Assembly: GCF_026344005.1 (NCBI RefSeq) | Contig: NZ_JAPKNH010000014.1 | Coordinates: 32,163 to 96,162, forward strand | From: Kaistia terrae | GTDB taxonomy: Bacteria > Pseudomonadota > Alphaproteobacteria > Rhizobiales > Kaistiaceae | Length of the DNA stretch: 64,000 bases | Reading direction: 5' to 3' | Shown: one piece after another, positions 30,435 through 38,181 of the stretch | Numbering within the stretch: position 1 is the first letter of the stretch | How the letters are laid out: every line of letters begins with the position of its first letter | Program-made: the position numbers and the translations under genes | Notes under the pieces: generated by a model | The model's database searches: none | Told to the model about the DNA's origin: nothing | The model's input: the letters and a program-made list of their open reading frames with translations, nothing else

Positions 30435-31289
30435 TCAGCGGGTGACGGGCCGGACCAGGCCTTCTTGCGCCACCGAGGCGACGAGAACGCCCTTTCGGTC
30501 AAACAGGCTGCCGCGATTGAATCCGAGCGCGCCATGTGCGGAAGGGCTGTCCTCGACATAGAGCAGCCAGTCATCCATCCGGAATGGCCGATGGAACCAC
30601 ATGGCATGATCGAGGCTGGCGACCTGCAGCCCCGGATCGAAGGCCGAACGACCATGCGCCATCAGCGTCGTATCGAGCAGCGTCAGGTCGGAGGCATAGG
30701 CGAGTACGCAGCTGTTCAATACGGCATCGTCACCGATCGACGTCCGGGCGCGAATCCAGATCGCGTGGCTGTTGCGCGCCTCGTCGCGGCGGAAATAGCT
30801 CTTCAGATCGACCGGCCGCAACTCGATCGGCCGCAGCCGCTCCCAGTAACGCCGCACGCCGGCCGGGGCGCCTTCCAGCAGGGCTACGCCCTGTTCGTCA
30901 TCCACCGGCAGGTCTTCCGGCCCCGGCACGTCGGGCATTGCGATCTGGTGTTCCAGGCCTTCCTCGCGGATGTGGAACGAGGCCGACATGATGAAGGTGG
31001 TCTGGCCATGCTGGGTCGCCACGACGCGGCGGGTTGAAAAGCTGCCGCCATCGCGGACGCGCTCAACGGCGTAGATGATCGGCGCGGCCGGGTCGCCCGG
31101 CCGCAAGAAGTAGCCATGCAGCGAATGAACCGGTCGGTCGACGACAACCGTGCGCGAGGCGGCGACCAGCGCCTGGCCGATGACCTGGCCGCCGAAAACG
31201 CGCTGCCAGCCGGGATCGAAGCTGCGACCCCGGAACAGATTGTGTTCCAGCGGCTCCAGATCGAGTATCGAGAGGAGATCCGTGATCAT
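30435..31289 (-). CDS. tesB: Acyl-CoA thioesterase II
   Basis: This 284-residue double-hotdog thioesterase hydrolyses medium- and long-chain acyl-CoA. It begins MITDLLSILDLEPLEHNLFR with RVFGGQVIGQALVAA and LHGYFLRPGDPAAPI, and its second half holds the active-site Asp region SLDHAMWFHRPFRMDDWLLY. It diverges from the monooxygenase gene at 31390 over 100 bp. The physiological substrate is unknown in most bacteria. Confidence 0.93.
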   Translation of the reverse strand: MITDLLSILDLEPLEHNLFRGRSFDPGWQRVFGGQVIGQALVAASRTVVVDRPVHSLHGYFLRPGDPAAPIIYAVERVRDGGSFSTRRVVATQHGQTTFIMSASFHIREEGLEHQIAMPDVPGPEDLPVDDEQGVALLEGAPAGVRRYWERLRPIELRPVDLKSYFRRDEARNSHAIWIRARTSIGDDAVLNSCVLAYASDLTLLDTTLMAHGRSAFDPGLQVASLDHAMWFHRPFRMDDWLLYVEDSPSAHGALGFNRGSLFDRKGVLVASVAQEGLVRPVTR

Positions 31290-31389
31290 GCTTGCATCGG
31301 TCGCGTTCGGGAATTCGAGTATCGGTCGGCCGCGTTCAGTTGCGGCCGCTGGCCGATCAAGTCAAGCGGCGGACTGCCGGAAGGGATGG

Positions 31390-32634
31390 ATGTCTATGGG
31401 CGCGAATGAAGAGCGAGTTCCCGCCATTGACGTGCTGATCGCCGGCGGCGGTTATGTCGGGCTCTGCACGGCGCTGGCTCTGAAACAAGGCGCGCCCTCG
31501 CTTTCCGTCGCGGTGGTGGATCCGGCGCCGGCCGGAGCAGGATCGCGCGACGGCCGCGCCTCGGCGATCGCCGCCGCTGCGAAGCGGATGCTGGAAACGC
31601 TCGGCATCTGGGCCGAGATCGCCACGACCAGCCAGCCGATCACGGAAATGATCGTCACCGACAGCCGGCTGCGCGATGCGGTGCGGCCTGTGTTCCTGAC
31701 CTTTTCCGGCTCGGTCGAGAGCGGCGAGCCCTTTGCCCACATGGTTCCGAATGGGGCGCTGGTCGGCGCTCTCTCCGAATCGTGCCGTGCCGCCGGCGTC
31801 GAACTCATCGCTGGTGATTCGGTTGTCGATTTCGTCACCCGCGCCAGCGCCGTCGATGCCAAGCTCGGCAGTGGCCGGACGATCTCGGCCCGCCTGCTGG
31901 TCGCCGCCGATGGCGCGAAGTCGCGGCTGCGCGATCTCGCCGGCATCCGCACGGTCGGCTGGTCCTATGGCCAGTCCGGCATCGTCACGACGGTGCAGCA
32001 CGAGCGCCCGCATCACGGCCGGGCCGAAGAGCATTTTCTGCCCGCCGGCCCGTTCGCCATCCTCCCCTTGCCCGGCAACCGTTCTTCGCTGGTCTGGTCC
32101 GAGCGGACCGAACATGCCGACCGGCTGGTCGCGGCCGACGACTTTACCTTCCAGCTCGAACTGGAGCGCCGCTTTGGCCACCATCTCGGTGCCATCGAGC
32201 CGATAGGTCCGCGCCGCGCCTATCCGATCGGCCTGAAACTGGCGCGGTCGTTCATTGCTCCGCGCGTGGCGCTGGTCGGCGACGCGGCGCACGCGATCCA
32301 TCCGATCGCCGGCCAGGGGCTCAATCTCGGCTTCAAGGATGCGGCGGCGCTGGCGGAAACCGTGGTCGAGGCGGCCCGATTGGGGCTCGACCCCGGCACG
32401 CTCGACATTTTGGAGCGCTACGAGCGCTGGCGCCGTTTCGACACCGTGCAGATGGGCATCGTCACCGACGGGCTGACGCGGCTGTTTTCCAACGACAATC
32501 CGGCACTGCGGATACTTCGCGATGTTGGACTGGGCTTGGTCGACCGGCTGCCGCGCCTGAAGGACAGCTTTATTGGCGCGGCGTCGGATGTCGGGCAGGC
32601 CGGACCGCGCCTGCTGCGCGGCGAGACGATTTAA
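31390..32634 (+). CDS. UbiH/UbiF-type FAD-dependent hydroxylase
   Basis: This 414-residue flavoprotein monooxygenase is of the ubiquinone-biosynthesis type. The dinucleotide motif VLIAGGGYVGLCTALAL is near residue 15, followed by a DG motif region and a GDAAHAIHPIAGQGLNLGFKD FAD-ribityl signature near 295-315. Family members hydroxylate the ubiquinone ring. Which position this one uses cannot be told. The start at 31390 has GGAAGGG upstream; earlier in-frame codons overlap tesB antisense and are unconserved. Confidence 0.9.
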   Translation: MSMGANEERVPAIDVLIAGGGYVGLCTALALKQGAPSLSVAVVDPAPAGAGSRDGRASAIAAAAKRMLETLGIWAEIATTSQPITEMIVTDSRLRDAVRPVFLTFSGSVESGEPFAHMVPNGALVGALSESCRAAGVELIAGDSVVDFVTRASAVDAKLGSGRTISARLLVAADGAKSRLRDLAGIRTVGWSYGQSGIVTTVQHERPHHGRAEEHFLPAGPFAILPLPGNRSSLVWSERTEHADRLVAADDFTFQLELERRFGHHLGAIEPIGPRRAYPIGLKLARSFIAPRVALVGDAAHAIHPIAGQGLNLGFKDAAALAETVVEAARLGLDPGTLDILERYERWRRFDTVQMGIVTDGLTRLFSNDNPALRILRDVGLGLVDRLPRLKDSFIGAASDVGQAGPRLLRGETI

Positions 32635-32693
32635 AAGCCTCTCAGCAACGACAGCGAGATCCTCAACGCGGCGCATCCTGGCGCCGCGTTGAA

Positions 32694-33491
32694 TTAGCCA
32701 GCTGCAGCAACAAGCCGGTTGATAGATCCCGACCCCAGTTCGTCAGGACGCAGCGTCAGCACCGACACGCCGGACGCTGTCACGGCGACGGTGTGCTCGA
32801 ACTGCGCGGAAAGCGACCCGTCCTTCGTCACGACCGTCCAACCGTCCGCTTCGGTGCGCACGCTCCGTCGGCCACGATTGAGCATCGGCTCGATGGTGAA
32901 AACCATGCCTTCGCGGAGGGTAAGGCCGGTTCCCGGCTTGCCGTAATGCAGAACCTGCGGTTCCTCATGCATCTCCCGACCGATGCCATGACCGCAATAT
33001 TCGCGCACCACGGAATAGCCATTTCGCTTGGCATGTCGTTCGATCGCCCAGCCGATGTCTCCGAGCCGCGCGCCCGGGCGAACCGCCCGGATGCCCATCC
33101 ACATGGCTTCTTGGGTGGTCTGGACCAGCTTCCGGGCGGCCGGATTTACCGCGCCAACGAGATAGGTTTTGCTGGAATCCGCGATATAGCCGTTCTTCTC
33201 GAGCGTGATGTCGAAATTGACGATGTCGCCGTCCCGAAGCACGTCGGATTGCGAGGGAATGCCGTGGCAGACCACATCGTTCACCGAAGAATTCAGCACA
33301 AAACCATAGCCATATTGCCCCTTGCTCGCGGGGCGGGCCTGGAGGTCGTGAACGATGAAACGTTCGACCATGTCATTGATCTGAAGGGTTGATTGGCCGG
33401 CCAGCGCGGTCCGGTCCAGCAACCCGAACACCGACGCCAGCAGCCGGCCGGATTCGGCCATGAGCGCTAGTTCGTGGGGCTGCTTCGTCAT
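32694..33491 (-). CDS. map: Type I methionine aminopeptidase coupled to a ParD-like gene
   Basis: This 265-residue metallopeptidase removes N-terminal Met. All five metal ligands of the pita-bread fold are visible: Asp in VNFDITLEKNGYIADSS (two), His in CGHGIGREMHEE, Glu in FTIEPM and Glu in AQFEHTV. It should therefore be active. The N-terminus is MTKQPHELALMAESGRLLAS. The start overlaps the stop of the ParD-like gene by 4 bp (ATGA), so the two are translationally coupled. Whether this is the only map in the genome cannot be seen. Its linkage to a putative antitoxin is the unusual part. Confidence 0.94.
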   Translation of the reverse strand: MTKQPHELALMAESGRLLASVFGLLDRTALAGQSTLQINDMVERFIVHDLQARPASKGQYGYGFVLNSSVNDVVCHGIPSQSDVLRDGDIVNFDITLEKNGYIADSSKTYLVGAVNPAARKLVQTTQEAMWMGIRAVRPGARLGDIGWAIERHAKRNGYSVVREYCGHGIGREMHEEPQVLHYGKPGTGLTLREGMVFTIEPMLNRGRRSVRTEADGWTVVTKDGSLSAQFEHTVAVTASGVSVLTLRPDELGSGSINRLVAAAG

Positions 33492-33700
33492 GCTTCGCTC
33501 ATGGCCAGCGAGGGAACCGAGACGCCTGCGGAATTCAGTTCGCGCTGGATGATTTCCGTGAAGCTGAGCGTCGGATTGGTCTCGCACAGCATGCCGACCT
33601 TGATCCAATAGGCGGCCTGCGCATTGATCGAGCGACACGATACCTTGCTCGCCCTGCGCAGCTGCTCATGCAGATCGTCATCGATGTTCACGATGCCCAT
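33488..33700 (-). CDS. ParD-like (PF11903-type) small protein
   Basis: This 70-residue protein begins MGIVNIDDDLHEQLRRASKV and continues SCRSINAQAAYWIKVGMLCE, the ribbon-helix-helix pattern of ParD-like antitoxins. A C-terminal acidic/helical tail follows. An AGGA ribosome site precedes ATG 33700; upstream in-frame codons run through the operator-like repeat. It overlaps map by 4 bp. I recall ParD-like genes next to type I map elsewhere, but no database search was possible. A role as autoregulator of map is inferred. No RelE/ParE-type toxin gene is present. Confidence 0.8.
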   Translation of the reverse strand: MGIVNIDDDLHEQLRRASKVSCRSINAQAAYWIKVGMLCETNPTLSFTEIIQRELNSAGVSVPSLAMSEA

Positions 33701-33710
33701 CGGGATCTTC

Positions 33711-33757
33711 CTATATATGGTTCGTATATGAAGCGTGTATATACGAACCATATATAG
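33711..33757. promoter_or_regulatory. 19-bp perfect inverted repeat, putative operator of the ParD-like/map pair
   Basis: CTATATATGGTTCGTATAT at 33711-33729 is repeated exactly inverted at 33739-33757, with a 9-bp spacer. It starts 11 bp upstream of the ParD-like ATG and is AT-rich, so it probably overlaps the -10 region and ribosome site. This is where a ribbon-helix-helix autorepressor would bind. Confidence 0.75.
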
Positions 33758-33830
33758 AAAGCCAAGGGGCACCAAAGCGCCTCAGCTAGAGAGCGTGCGG
33801 CTCAGCAGCGGTCCATGCGGATGAGGGCCT

Positions 33831-34022
33831 CTAGAACGGCCGGGCTTCGTCCGGGAGCATGATCGGGATGCCGTCGCGGATGGGGTAGGCGAGCCGCGCG
33901 GCGCGGCTCACCAGTTCCTGGCGCTCGGCATCATATTCCAGCGTCGTCTTGGTCAGCGGGCAGACCAGAAGCTCCAGGAGCTTGGCATCGACCCGGCTGG
34001 CTTCGCGCTCGATATGAACCAT
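33831..34022 (-). CDS. Trm112-family small protein (UPF0434)
   Basis: This 63-residue protein reads [18 protein letters not shown] and ends with [17 protein letters not shown], the COG2835 pattern. In other organisms Trm112 activates methyltransferases acting on tRNA and translation factors. Only one Cys is visible, so the zinc site of eukaryotic Trm112 is not complete. It is the last of a run of same-strand genes: ProXp-like, thioredoxin, Lon-domain protein and this one. Confidence 0.88.
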   Translation of the reverse strand: MVHIEREASRVDAKLLELLVCPLTKTTLEYDAERQELVSRAARLAYPIRDGIPIMLPDEARPF

Positions 34023-34031
34023 GACCGGCTC

Positions 34032-34709
34032 CTATTGCAGCTGTGACGAGGCGTTTCCATCACCACGCCGCGCCAGCGACACTTCCGTCAGCGCGATCAG
34101 CGTTTCGGCGCGGGTGCGAAGATCCGGCGCCTCCAGCAGCGCCTGCTTCTCGGCCATGCCATAGGGGCTCATCATCGACAGCGCGTTGACCAGCGTCTCG
34201 TTCGACGCCTTCTCGATGCTGTCCCAGTCGGCTTCGAGCTGGTTGGCGTCGAGATACAGGCGGAAAGTATCGAGCAGATGGCTGCGATCGACGGTGTCGG
34301 CCCCGGCGTCCTCGACGAAATCCGACGGGAAGTCGATCGCGCTGACCCGGCAGCGGCGGAAGCCCGATTCAGGCTCAACCTCTTCCAGGATACGGAAGCG
34401 GCTGACGCCGGTCAGGCAGATCATGTAGCGCCCGTCGCCCGTCTCCGAATAGGAGGTGATGCGCCCGGCACAGCCGACCGCGAACAGCTCCGCCGCGTCC
34501 TCGCCGTCCTCCGTGACCGTCATCGGCTGGACCATGCCGATGATGCGGTCGCCCGCCATGGCATGGTCGATCATTGCCATGTAGCGCGGCTCGAAGATGT
34601 TGAGGGGCATCTGGCCGCGCGGCAAAAGCAGCGCTTCTGGAAGCGGAAAGACGGGAATCAGGTCGGGAAGGTCGTTGGGACCTTCATAGGTGGCATTGCC
34701 TGCCTGCAT
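34032..34709 (-). CDS. Lon N-terminal-domain (LON substrate-binding) protein
   Basis: This 225-residue protein consists of the PUA-like LON substrate-binding domain without ATPase or protease parts. It shows LIPVFPLPEALLLPRGQMPLNIFEPRY near residues 18-44, followed by the GCAGRITSYSETGDGRYMICLTG block. The function of stand-alone LON domains is unknown; a role in protein quality control is inferred from the family. It starts 11 bp after the thioredoxin-like gene and ends 9 bp before the Trm112-like gene, so it is probably in an operon. Confidence 0.88.
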   Translation of the reverse strand: MQAGNATYEGPNDLPDLIPVFPLPEALLLPRGQMPLNIFEPRYMAMIDHAMAGDRIIGMVQPMTVTEDGEDAAELFAVGCAGRITSYSETGDGRYMICLTGVSRFRILEEVEPESGFRRCRVSAIDFPSDFVEDAGADTVDRSHLLDTFRLYLDANQLEADWDSIEKASNETLVNALSMMSPYGMAEKQALLEAPDLRTRAETLIALTEVSLARRGDGNASSQLQ

Positions 34710-34720
34710 CCGAATGGGCC

Positions 34721-35656
34721 TTACGAGAACAGAAGGGAAGAAAGGCGGCGGCGACCGTAGAGCGTAGCTTCGTCCATCGGACCCCATGCCTCGAAGAACT
34801 GCACGAGCTGCTTGCGGGCCTTGTCATCTTCCCAACTGCGGTTCAGCCGGAAGATGTCAAGGAGCTGGTCCGCCGCATCTTCGCGCTGGTCCTTGGCGTT
34901 GAGCAGCAGGGCGAGGTCGAAGCGAGCATCAAAATCCTTCGGATCGGCCTCGACGCGGGCGCGAAGCTCGCCTTCCTCGCCGAGATCGGCCGACTGGTCG
35001 AGCAGAGCGATCTGCGCGCGAAGGGCCGTGACGCCCGGATCCTTGGCTTTCTCATCCGGCAAAGAATCGAGCAGTTCGCGGGCCGCGTCGACATTGCCGG
35101 TGGCAACATCGCAGCGCGCCAGGCCGAGGTGTGCCTTGAAGGTGTCGGGCTCGGCCGCGAGGATGGCCGCATAGACGTCGGCGGCTTGCGCGAAATTGCC
35201 CTGCTCGACCAGCGCGTCGGCTTCGGCAAGGGCTGCCTCGAGCTCGGCGCCGCCGGCGGGGCCCGCCACGCGCTCGATGAATTCCTTGATCTGGCCTTCG
35301 GGCAGCGCGCCCATGAAGCCATCGACCGGACGACCGTCGACAAAGGCGATCACGGCCGGAATCGACTGGATGCCAAGCTGGCCGGCAATTTCGGGATGGT
35401 CGTCAATGTTCATCTTGACGAGGCGCACGGTGCCGCGCGCCTGCTGGACGACCTTTTCGATCACCGGCGTCAGCTGCTTGCACGGGCCGCACCAGGGCGC
35501 CCAGAAATCGACGAGGACCGGCTGGCGCCGCGATTCTTCCAGAACGTCCTTGGCGAAGGTCTGGGTCGTCGTGTCCTTGATCAGCGCGTCGGCGGCACTG
35601 GCGCCTTGGGCGGCGGTCGCGGCGCTATCGCCGATGCTGAAGCTGGGCTGGTTCAT
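34721..35656 (-). CDS. Thioredoxin-TPR protein, CnoX (YbbN)-like
   Basis: This 311-residue two-part protein has a thioredoxin domain (about 25-130) with an intact WCGPC active site at 55-59 and the cis-proline loop QSIPAVIAF, followed by a C-terminal TPR-like helical part. E. coli CnoX has the same layout and hands chlorine-damaged proteins to chaperones, but its active site differs. Here the CGPC motif suggests redox activity as well. The start at 35656 fits family members. It lies in a compact operon upstream of the Lon-domain gene. Confidence 0.9.
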   Translation of the reverse strand: MNQPSFSIGDSAATAAQGASAADALIKDTTTQTFAKDVLEESRRQPVLVDFWAPWCGPCKQLTPVIEKVVQQARGTVRLVKMNIDDHPEIAGQLGIQSIPAVIAFVDGRPVDGFMGALPEGQIKEFIERVAGPAGGAELEAALAEADALVEQGNFAQAADVYAAILAAEPDTFKAHLGLARCDVATGNVDAARELLDSLPDEKAKDPGVTALRAQIALLDQSADLGEEGELRARVEADPKDFDARFDLALLLNAKDQREDAADQLLDIFRLNRSWEDDKARKQLVQFFEAWGPMDEATLYGRRRLSSLLFS

Positions 35657-35730
35657 GCGGATTGCCTCAATCGTCAAGGGCCGGCTCCGCGCCGGCGCGT
35701 CGGCCAGAACATGGCGCTTCGATCCCGGTT

Positions 35731-36249
35731 TTACAAATCCGGATTGGCGGAAGCATCGGAAAAGTCGAGCAGAAGCGGATCGTGCCCGGTAGCGCCCAGG
35801 AAGGCCAAGAGGTCTTTCGACGCGATCGTCGTCGTCGCCGTGTTGACGAGCGGGTGGAAGTTGACCGCGTCAGCGCCGGCGAGCGCCCTGTCGAGCACGA
35901 CCCGGATCTGCGCTTCCCTGTCGTTGAGGACGCCAAACGGCGTCACCGAGCCGGGCAGCACGCCAAGCAGGCTTTGCATCAATTCCGCCGATCCGAACGA
36001 AACCCGGCCGGAGGCGCCGATGCGCTCATGCAGCCGCTTCAGGTCGATCACCGCTTCCTCTTGCGCCACGACGAGGAACAGCGCGCCCTTCTTGTCCTTC
36101 AGGAACAGGTTCTTGCTGTGCAGCCCCTCGATGGCGCTGCGCAGCCCCTGCGATTCCTCGACCGTGTAGAGCGGCGGATGGTTGACGGTAGTCGTCTCGA
36201 TGCCGAGGTCTTCGAGAAAGGCGAACAGGTCGTCCTGGCTTGCCGGCAT
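35731..36249 (-). CDS. YbaK/ProX-type aminoacyl-tRNA deacylase
   Basis: This 172-residue YbaK/EbsC-fold protein is of the prolyl-tRNA-synthetase-associated group (ProXp-ala). It begins with DDLFAFLEDLGIETTTVNHPPLYTVEESQ, with LHSKNLFLKDKKG and PFGVLNDREAQIRVVLD typical of enzymes deacylating mischarged Ala-tRNA-Pro. It sits at the head of the thioredoxin/Lon-domain/Trm112 run, 74 bp upstream. Confidence 0.88.
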   Translation of the reverse strand: MPASQDDLFAFLEDLGIETTTVNHPPLYTVEESQGLRSAIEGLHSKNLFLKDKKGALFLVVAQEEAVIDLKRLHERIGASGRVSFGSAELMQSLLGVLPGSVTPFGVLNDREAQIRVVLDRALAGADAVNFHPLVNTATTTIASKDLLAFLGATGHDPLLLDFSDASANPDL

Positions 36250-36343
36250 TCTTGTCTCGCTGGTTGGTGTCTCCGGGTGGAGGCTTGATGAAGCATGTCA
36301 TGGCCGGGGCGACAAGCGGCGGGGGAGAACGCCTCGCGCAAAA

Positions 36344-36370
36344 GAAAGCCCGGCGCGAGGCCGGGCTTTC
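36344..36370 (-). terminator. Intrinsic terminator after the outer-membrane protein gene
   Basis: A perfect 11-bp stem GAAAGCCCGGC/GCCGGGCTTTC has a 5-nt loop. On the minus strand the stem ends CTTTC and is followed by TTTTGCG. It begins 21 bp after the porin-like gene's stop. Confidence 0.82.
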
Positions 36371-36391
36371 CTGTCGTCGGGATCGTGCCGA

Positions 36392-36994
36392 TCAGAACTT
36401 GAAGTTCAGGCCGGCCGTGACCGCGTGAGCGGTGGCGCCGCCGTTGACGACCGGATCGAAGTTGCCGATGTCCTTCTCGCCGAGGTCGACATAGTCGTAT
36501 TCGAGGCGAGCGGTCAGGTTCTTGGTGAAGGCGTATTCGACGCCGGCACCGGCCGTCCAGCCAACCGCCCACTGGCTTTCGTCGGCGAACTTCAGGTCGC
36601 CATAGGCAACGCCGCCCTTGGCGTAGAGCAGGAAGTTGTCCCAGGCATAGCCGGCGCGGACCGTGGTCTTGCCGAGCCAATCGAGCTCGGCGATGTCCGA
36701 CAGCGACGAATAGGCGATGTCGGTTTCGACGCCGATCACCCAGTGGTCGATCTGGTAGTTGTAGCCGGCCTGCGCGCCGACGAGGCCGCCGGTGCCGCTC
36801 AGGCCATCGAGATCGCCGGTGAAGTCGCCAAACAGCGCGCCGCCATGCACACCCACATAGAAGCCGGTCCAGTCGAAGGCGGCTTCGGTGATGACGGGCG
36901 CGGGCGCCGGAGCGGGCTCGTAGGTGAGGTCGGCGGCCGATGCGGCGCCGGTGAGCGCGATCAGGGCGGCGCTGGCGAGAAGAAGCTTGTTCAT
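36392..36994 (-). CDS. Outer-membrane beta-barrel protein, Omp25/31-like
   Basis: A signal peptide, MNKLLLASAALIALTGAASA, is followed by ADLTYEPAPAPAPV and an eight-strand barrel beginning DWTGFYVGVHGGALFG. It ends HAVTAGLNFKF, with the C-terminal Phe typical of outer-membrane proteins. The 200-residue length and SGTGGLVGAQAGYNYQ fit the Omp25/Omp31 surface proteins of Brucella and rhizobia. The exact role is unknown. It has its own terminator and stands alone. Confidence 0.9.
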   Translation of the reverse strand: MNKLLLASAALIALTGAASAADLTYEPAPAPAPVITEAAFDWTGFYVGVHGGALFGDFTGDLDGLSGTGGLVGAQAGYNYQIDHWVIGVETDIAYSSLSDIAELDWLGKTTVRAGYAWDNFLLYAKGGVAYGDLKFADESQWAVGWTAGAGVEYAFTKNLTARLEYDYVDLGEKDIGNFDPVVNGGATAHAVTAGLNFKF

Positions 36995-37227
36995 GATGAA
37001 CCTCAAGAGATGCGAGCCCGGGCCAATACGCACCCGAAACTCCTTATCTCAGCCACCCCTGGCTTACCCGTGAAAGCCGGGTAGCACGCACATCCCGACC
37101 CGACGAGTCCTGAGTCGAATCGGACGCTGCGGAAGGCGGGATTCGTGGGTGCGCTGCGGTAAAAAGGTCGCTCATCGTGGCGGACCGGTGGCAGCTTTCT
37201 GTCCCAAATCGGGACGAAAAAACCCGC

Positions 37228-37256
37228 TTGCAATCGATGGGAGCTTCGGCCATAAG
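37228..37256 (+). promoter_or_regulatory. Promoter of tRNA-Gly copy 1
   Basis: TTGCAA, a 17-bp spacer and CATAAG end 30 bp before the tRNA. The same elements at the same spacing precede copy 2, which supports them. Confidence 0.65.
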
Positions 37257-37285
37257 GTGCGCACGCCGGCGGTGCCGGGGGTTAA

Positions 37286-37360
37286 GCGGGTGTAGCTCAG
37301 GGGTAGAGCATAACCTTGCCAAGGTTAGGGTCGAGCGTTCGAATCGCTTCACCCGCTCCA
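37286..37360 (+). tRNA. tRNA-Gly (GCC), copy 1
   Basis: This is a 75-nt cloverleaf with a 7-bp acceptor stem GCGGGTG/CACCCGC, a U discriminator and encoded CCA. The D arm contains AGCTCAGGGGTAGAGC, the anticodon GCC is at 37318-37320 and the T arm has GTTCGAATC. It reads glycine codons GGC and GGU. It is identical to the copy at 38002-38076. Confidence 0.97.
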
Positions 37361-37387
37361 ATACTTCCGGTCACCCACCGGATGTTC

Positions 37388-37417
37388 AAAAAGGCCACGG
37401 TTTTCCGTGGCCTTTTT
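37388..37417 (+). terminator. Terminator of tRNA-Gly copy 1
   Basis: GGCCACGG pairs with CCGTGGCC around a TTTT loop, preceded by AAAAA and followed by TTTTT. The same hairpin stands after copy 2. Confidence 0.9.
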
Positions 37418-37944
37418 GCTTTTCAGGGCCGGTTTGCCTTCGTGCCCTGCGCAAGCGACTTCCGCTGGACTGTATTGCGCCGCTCTTCGGAGCCTTCCAG
37501 GCCGACCGCCCCTCACCGTCATCATCCTGAGGCGCTTCGCGTCAGCGACGCCGCGACGGAGGCTCCAGCGAAGCTCCCGAGTTGGCGGACGGGGCGCATG
37601 GCGGGATCCATTGGTTTCCGGGAGACGGCTTTCCCCAGACCCTCCTTCGAGGCCCGGCGCCGCCGGACACCTCAGGATGATGGTCGAGTTTTTGGATTGC
37701 GAGCCGGATATGCAGAACGAAGGACATGTTCTCGGCGAGGCATGTTGCGGGATACCCGGATGTCGATGATGCGAGGTCCGGATCTGTGAGAAGAGGGGCC
37801 TCGGCTTTCGACCAACCAGGCTTCCCGCCTGCCTGTTGCCCGCAGCTTTCACCCCACGATCCCTAAACCGCCTTCGATTTCCGCTGCAGGATTTTCCGCG
37901 ATCGGGGGAGCCGTACGGGCGCCTGTGGAGAGTTGTCCGAACCC
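37418..37944. other. Gap between the two tRNA-Gly genes
   Basis: This 527-bp stretch has no protein-like reading frame. It holds a family B repeat (37520-37684); the remainder has no clear signal until the second tRNA promoter. Confidence 0.7.
37520..37684. repeat. Palindromic intergenic repeat, family B, copy 4
   Basis: The left arm is CATCATCCTGAGGCGCTTCG. The right side has CCCTCCTTCGAGGCCCGGC, GCCGCCGGACACCTCAGGATGATGG. It follows the same pattern as the copy at 21702. Confidence 0.82.
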
Positions 37945-37973
37945 TTGCAATCGATCCGGGCTTGCGCCATAAG
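37945..37973 (+). promoter_or_regulatory. Promoter of tRNA-Gly copy 2
   Basis: TTGCAA, a 17-bp spacer and CATAAG are the same as upstream of copy 1. The flanking text ATCGAT and ATAAGGTGCGCA is also shared, while the spacer differs, so the boxes appear to be kept by selection. Confidence 0.65.
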
Positions 37974-38001
37974 GTGCGCATGCAGGCGGTGCCGAGCATA
38001 A

Positions 38002-38076
38002 GCGGGTGTAGCTCAGGGGTAGAGCATAACCTTGCCAAGGTTAGGGTCGAGCGTTCGAATCGCTTCACCCGCTCCA
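38002..38076 (+). tRNA. tRNA-Gly (GCC), copy 2
   Basis: It is identical over all 75 nt to the copy at 37286-37360, with anticodon GCC at 38034-38036 and encoded CCA. It has its own promoter and terminator. Confidence 0.97.
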
Positions 38077-38103
38077 ATATCTCCGGTCACCCTCCGGAGT
38101 TTC

Positions 38104-38133
38104 AAAAAGGCCACGGTTCTCCGTGGCCTTTTT
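38104..38133 (+). terminator. Terminator of tRNA-Gly copy 2
   Basis: AAAAAGGCCACGG pairs with CCGTGGCCTTTTT around a TTCT loop. It is homologous to the terminator of copy 1. Confidence 0.9.
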
Positions 38134-38181
38134 GCTTTTCGGGGTGCTTTTTGCCCGGCGAGCCGATCGCCAGGCGCAGCC

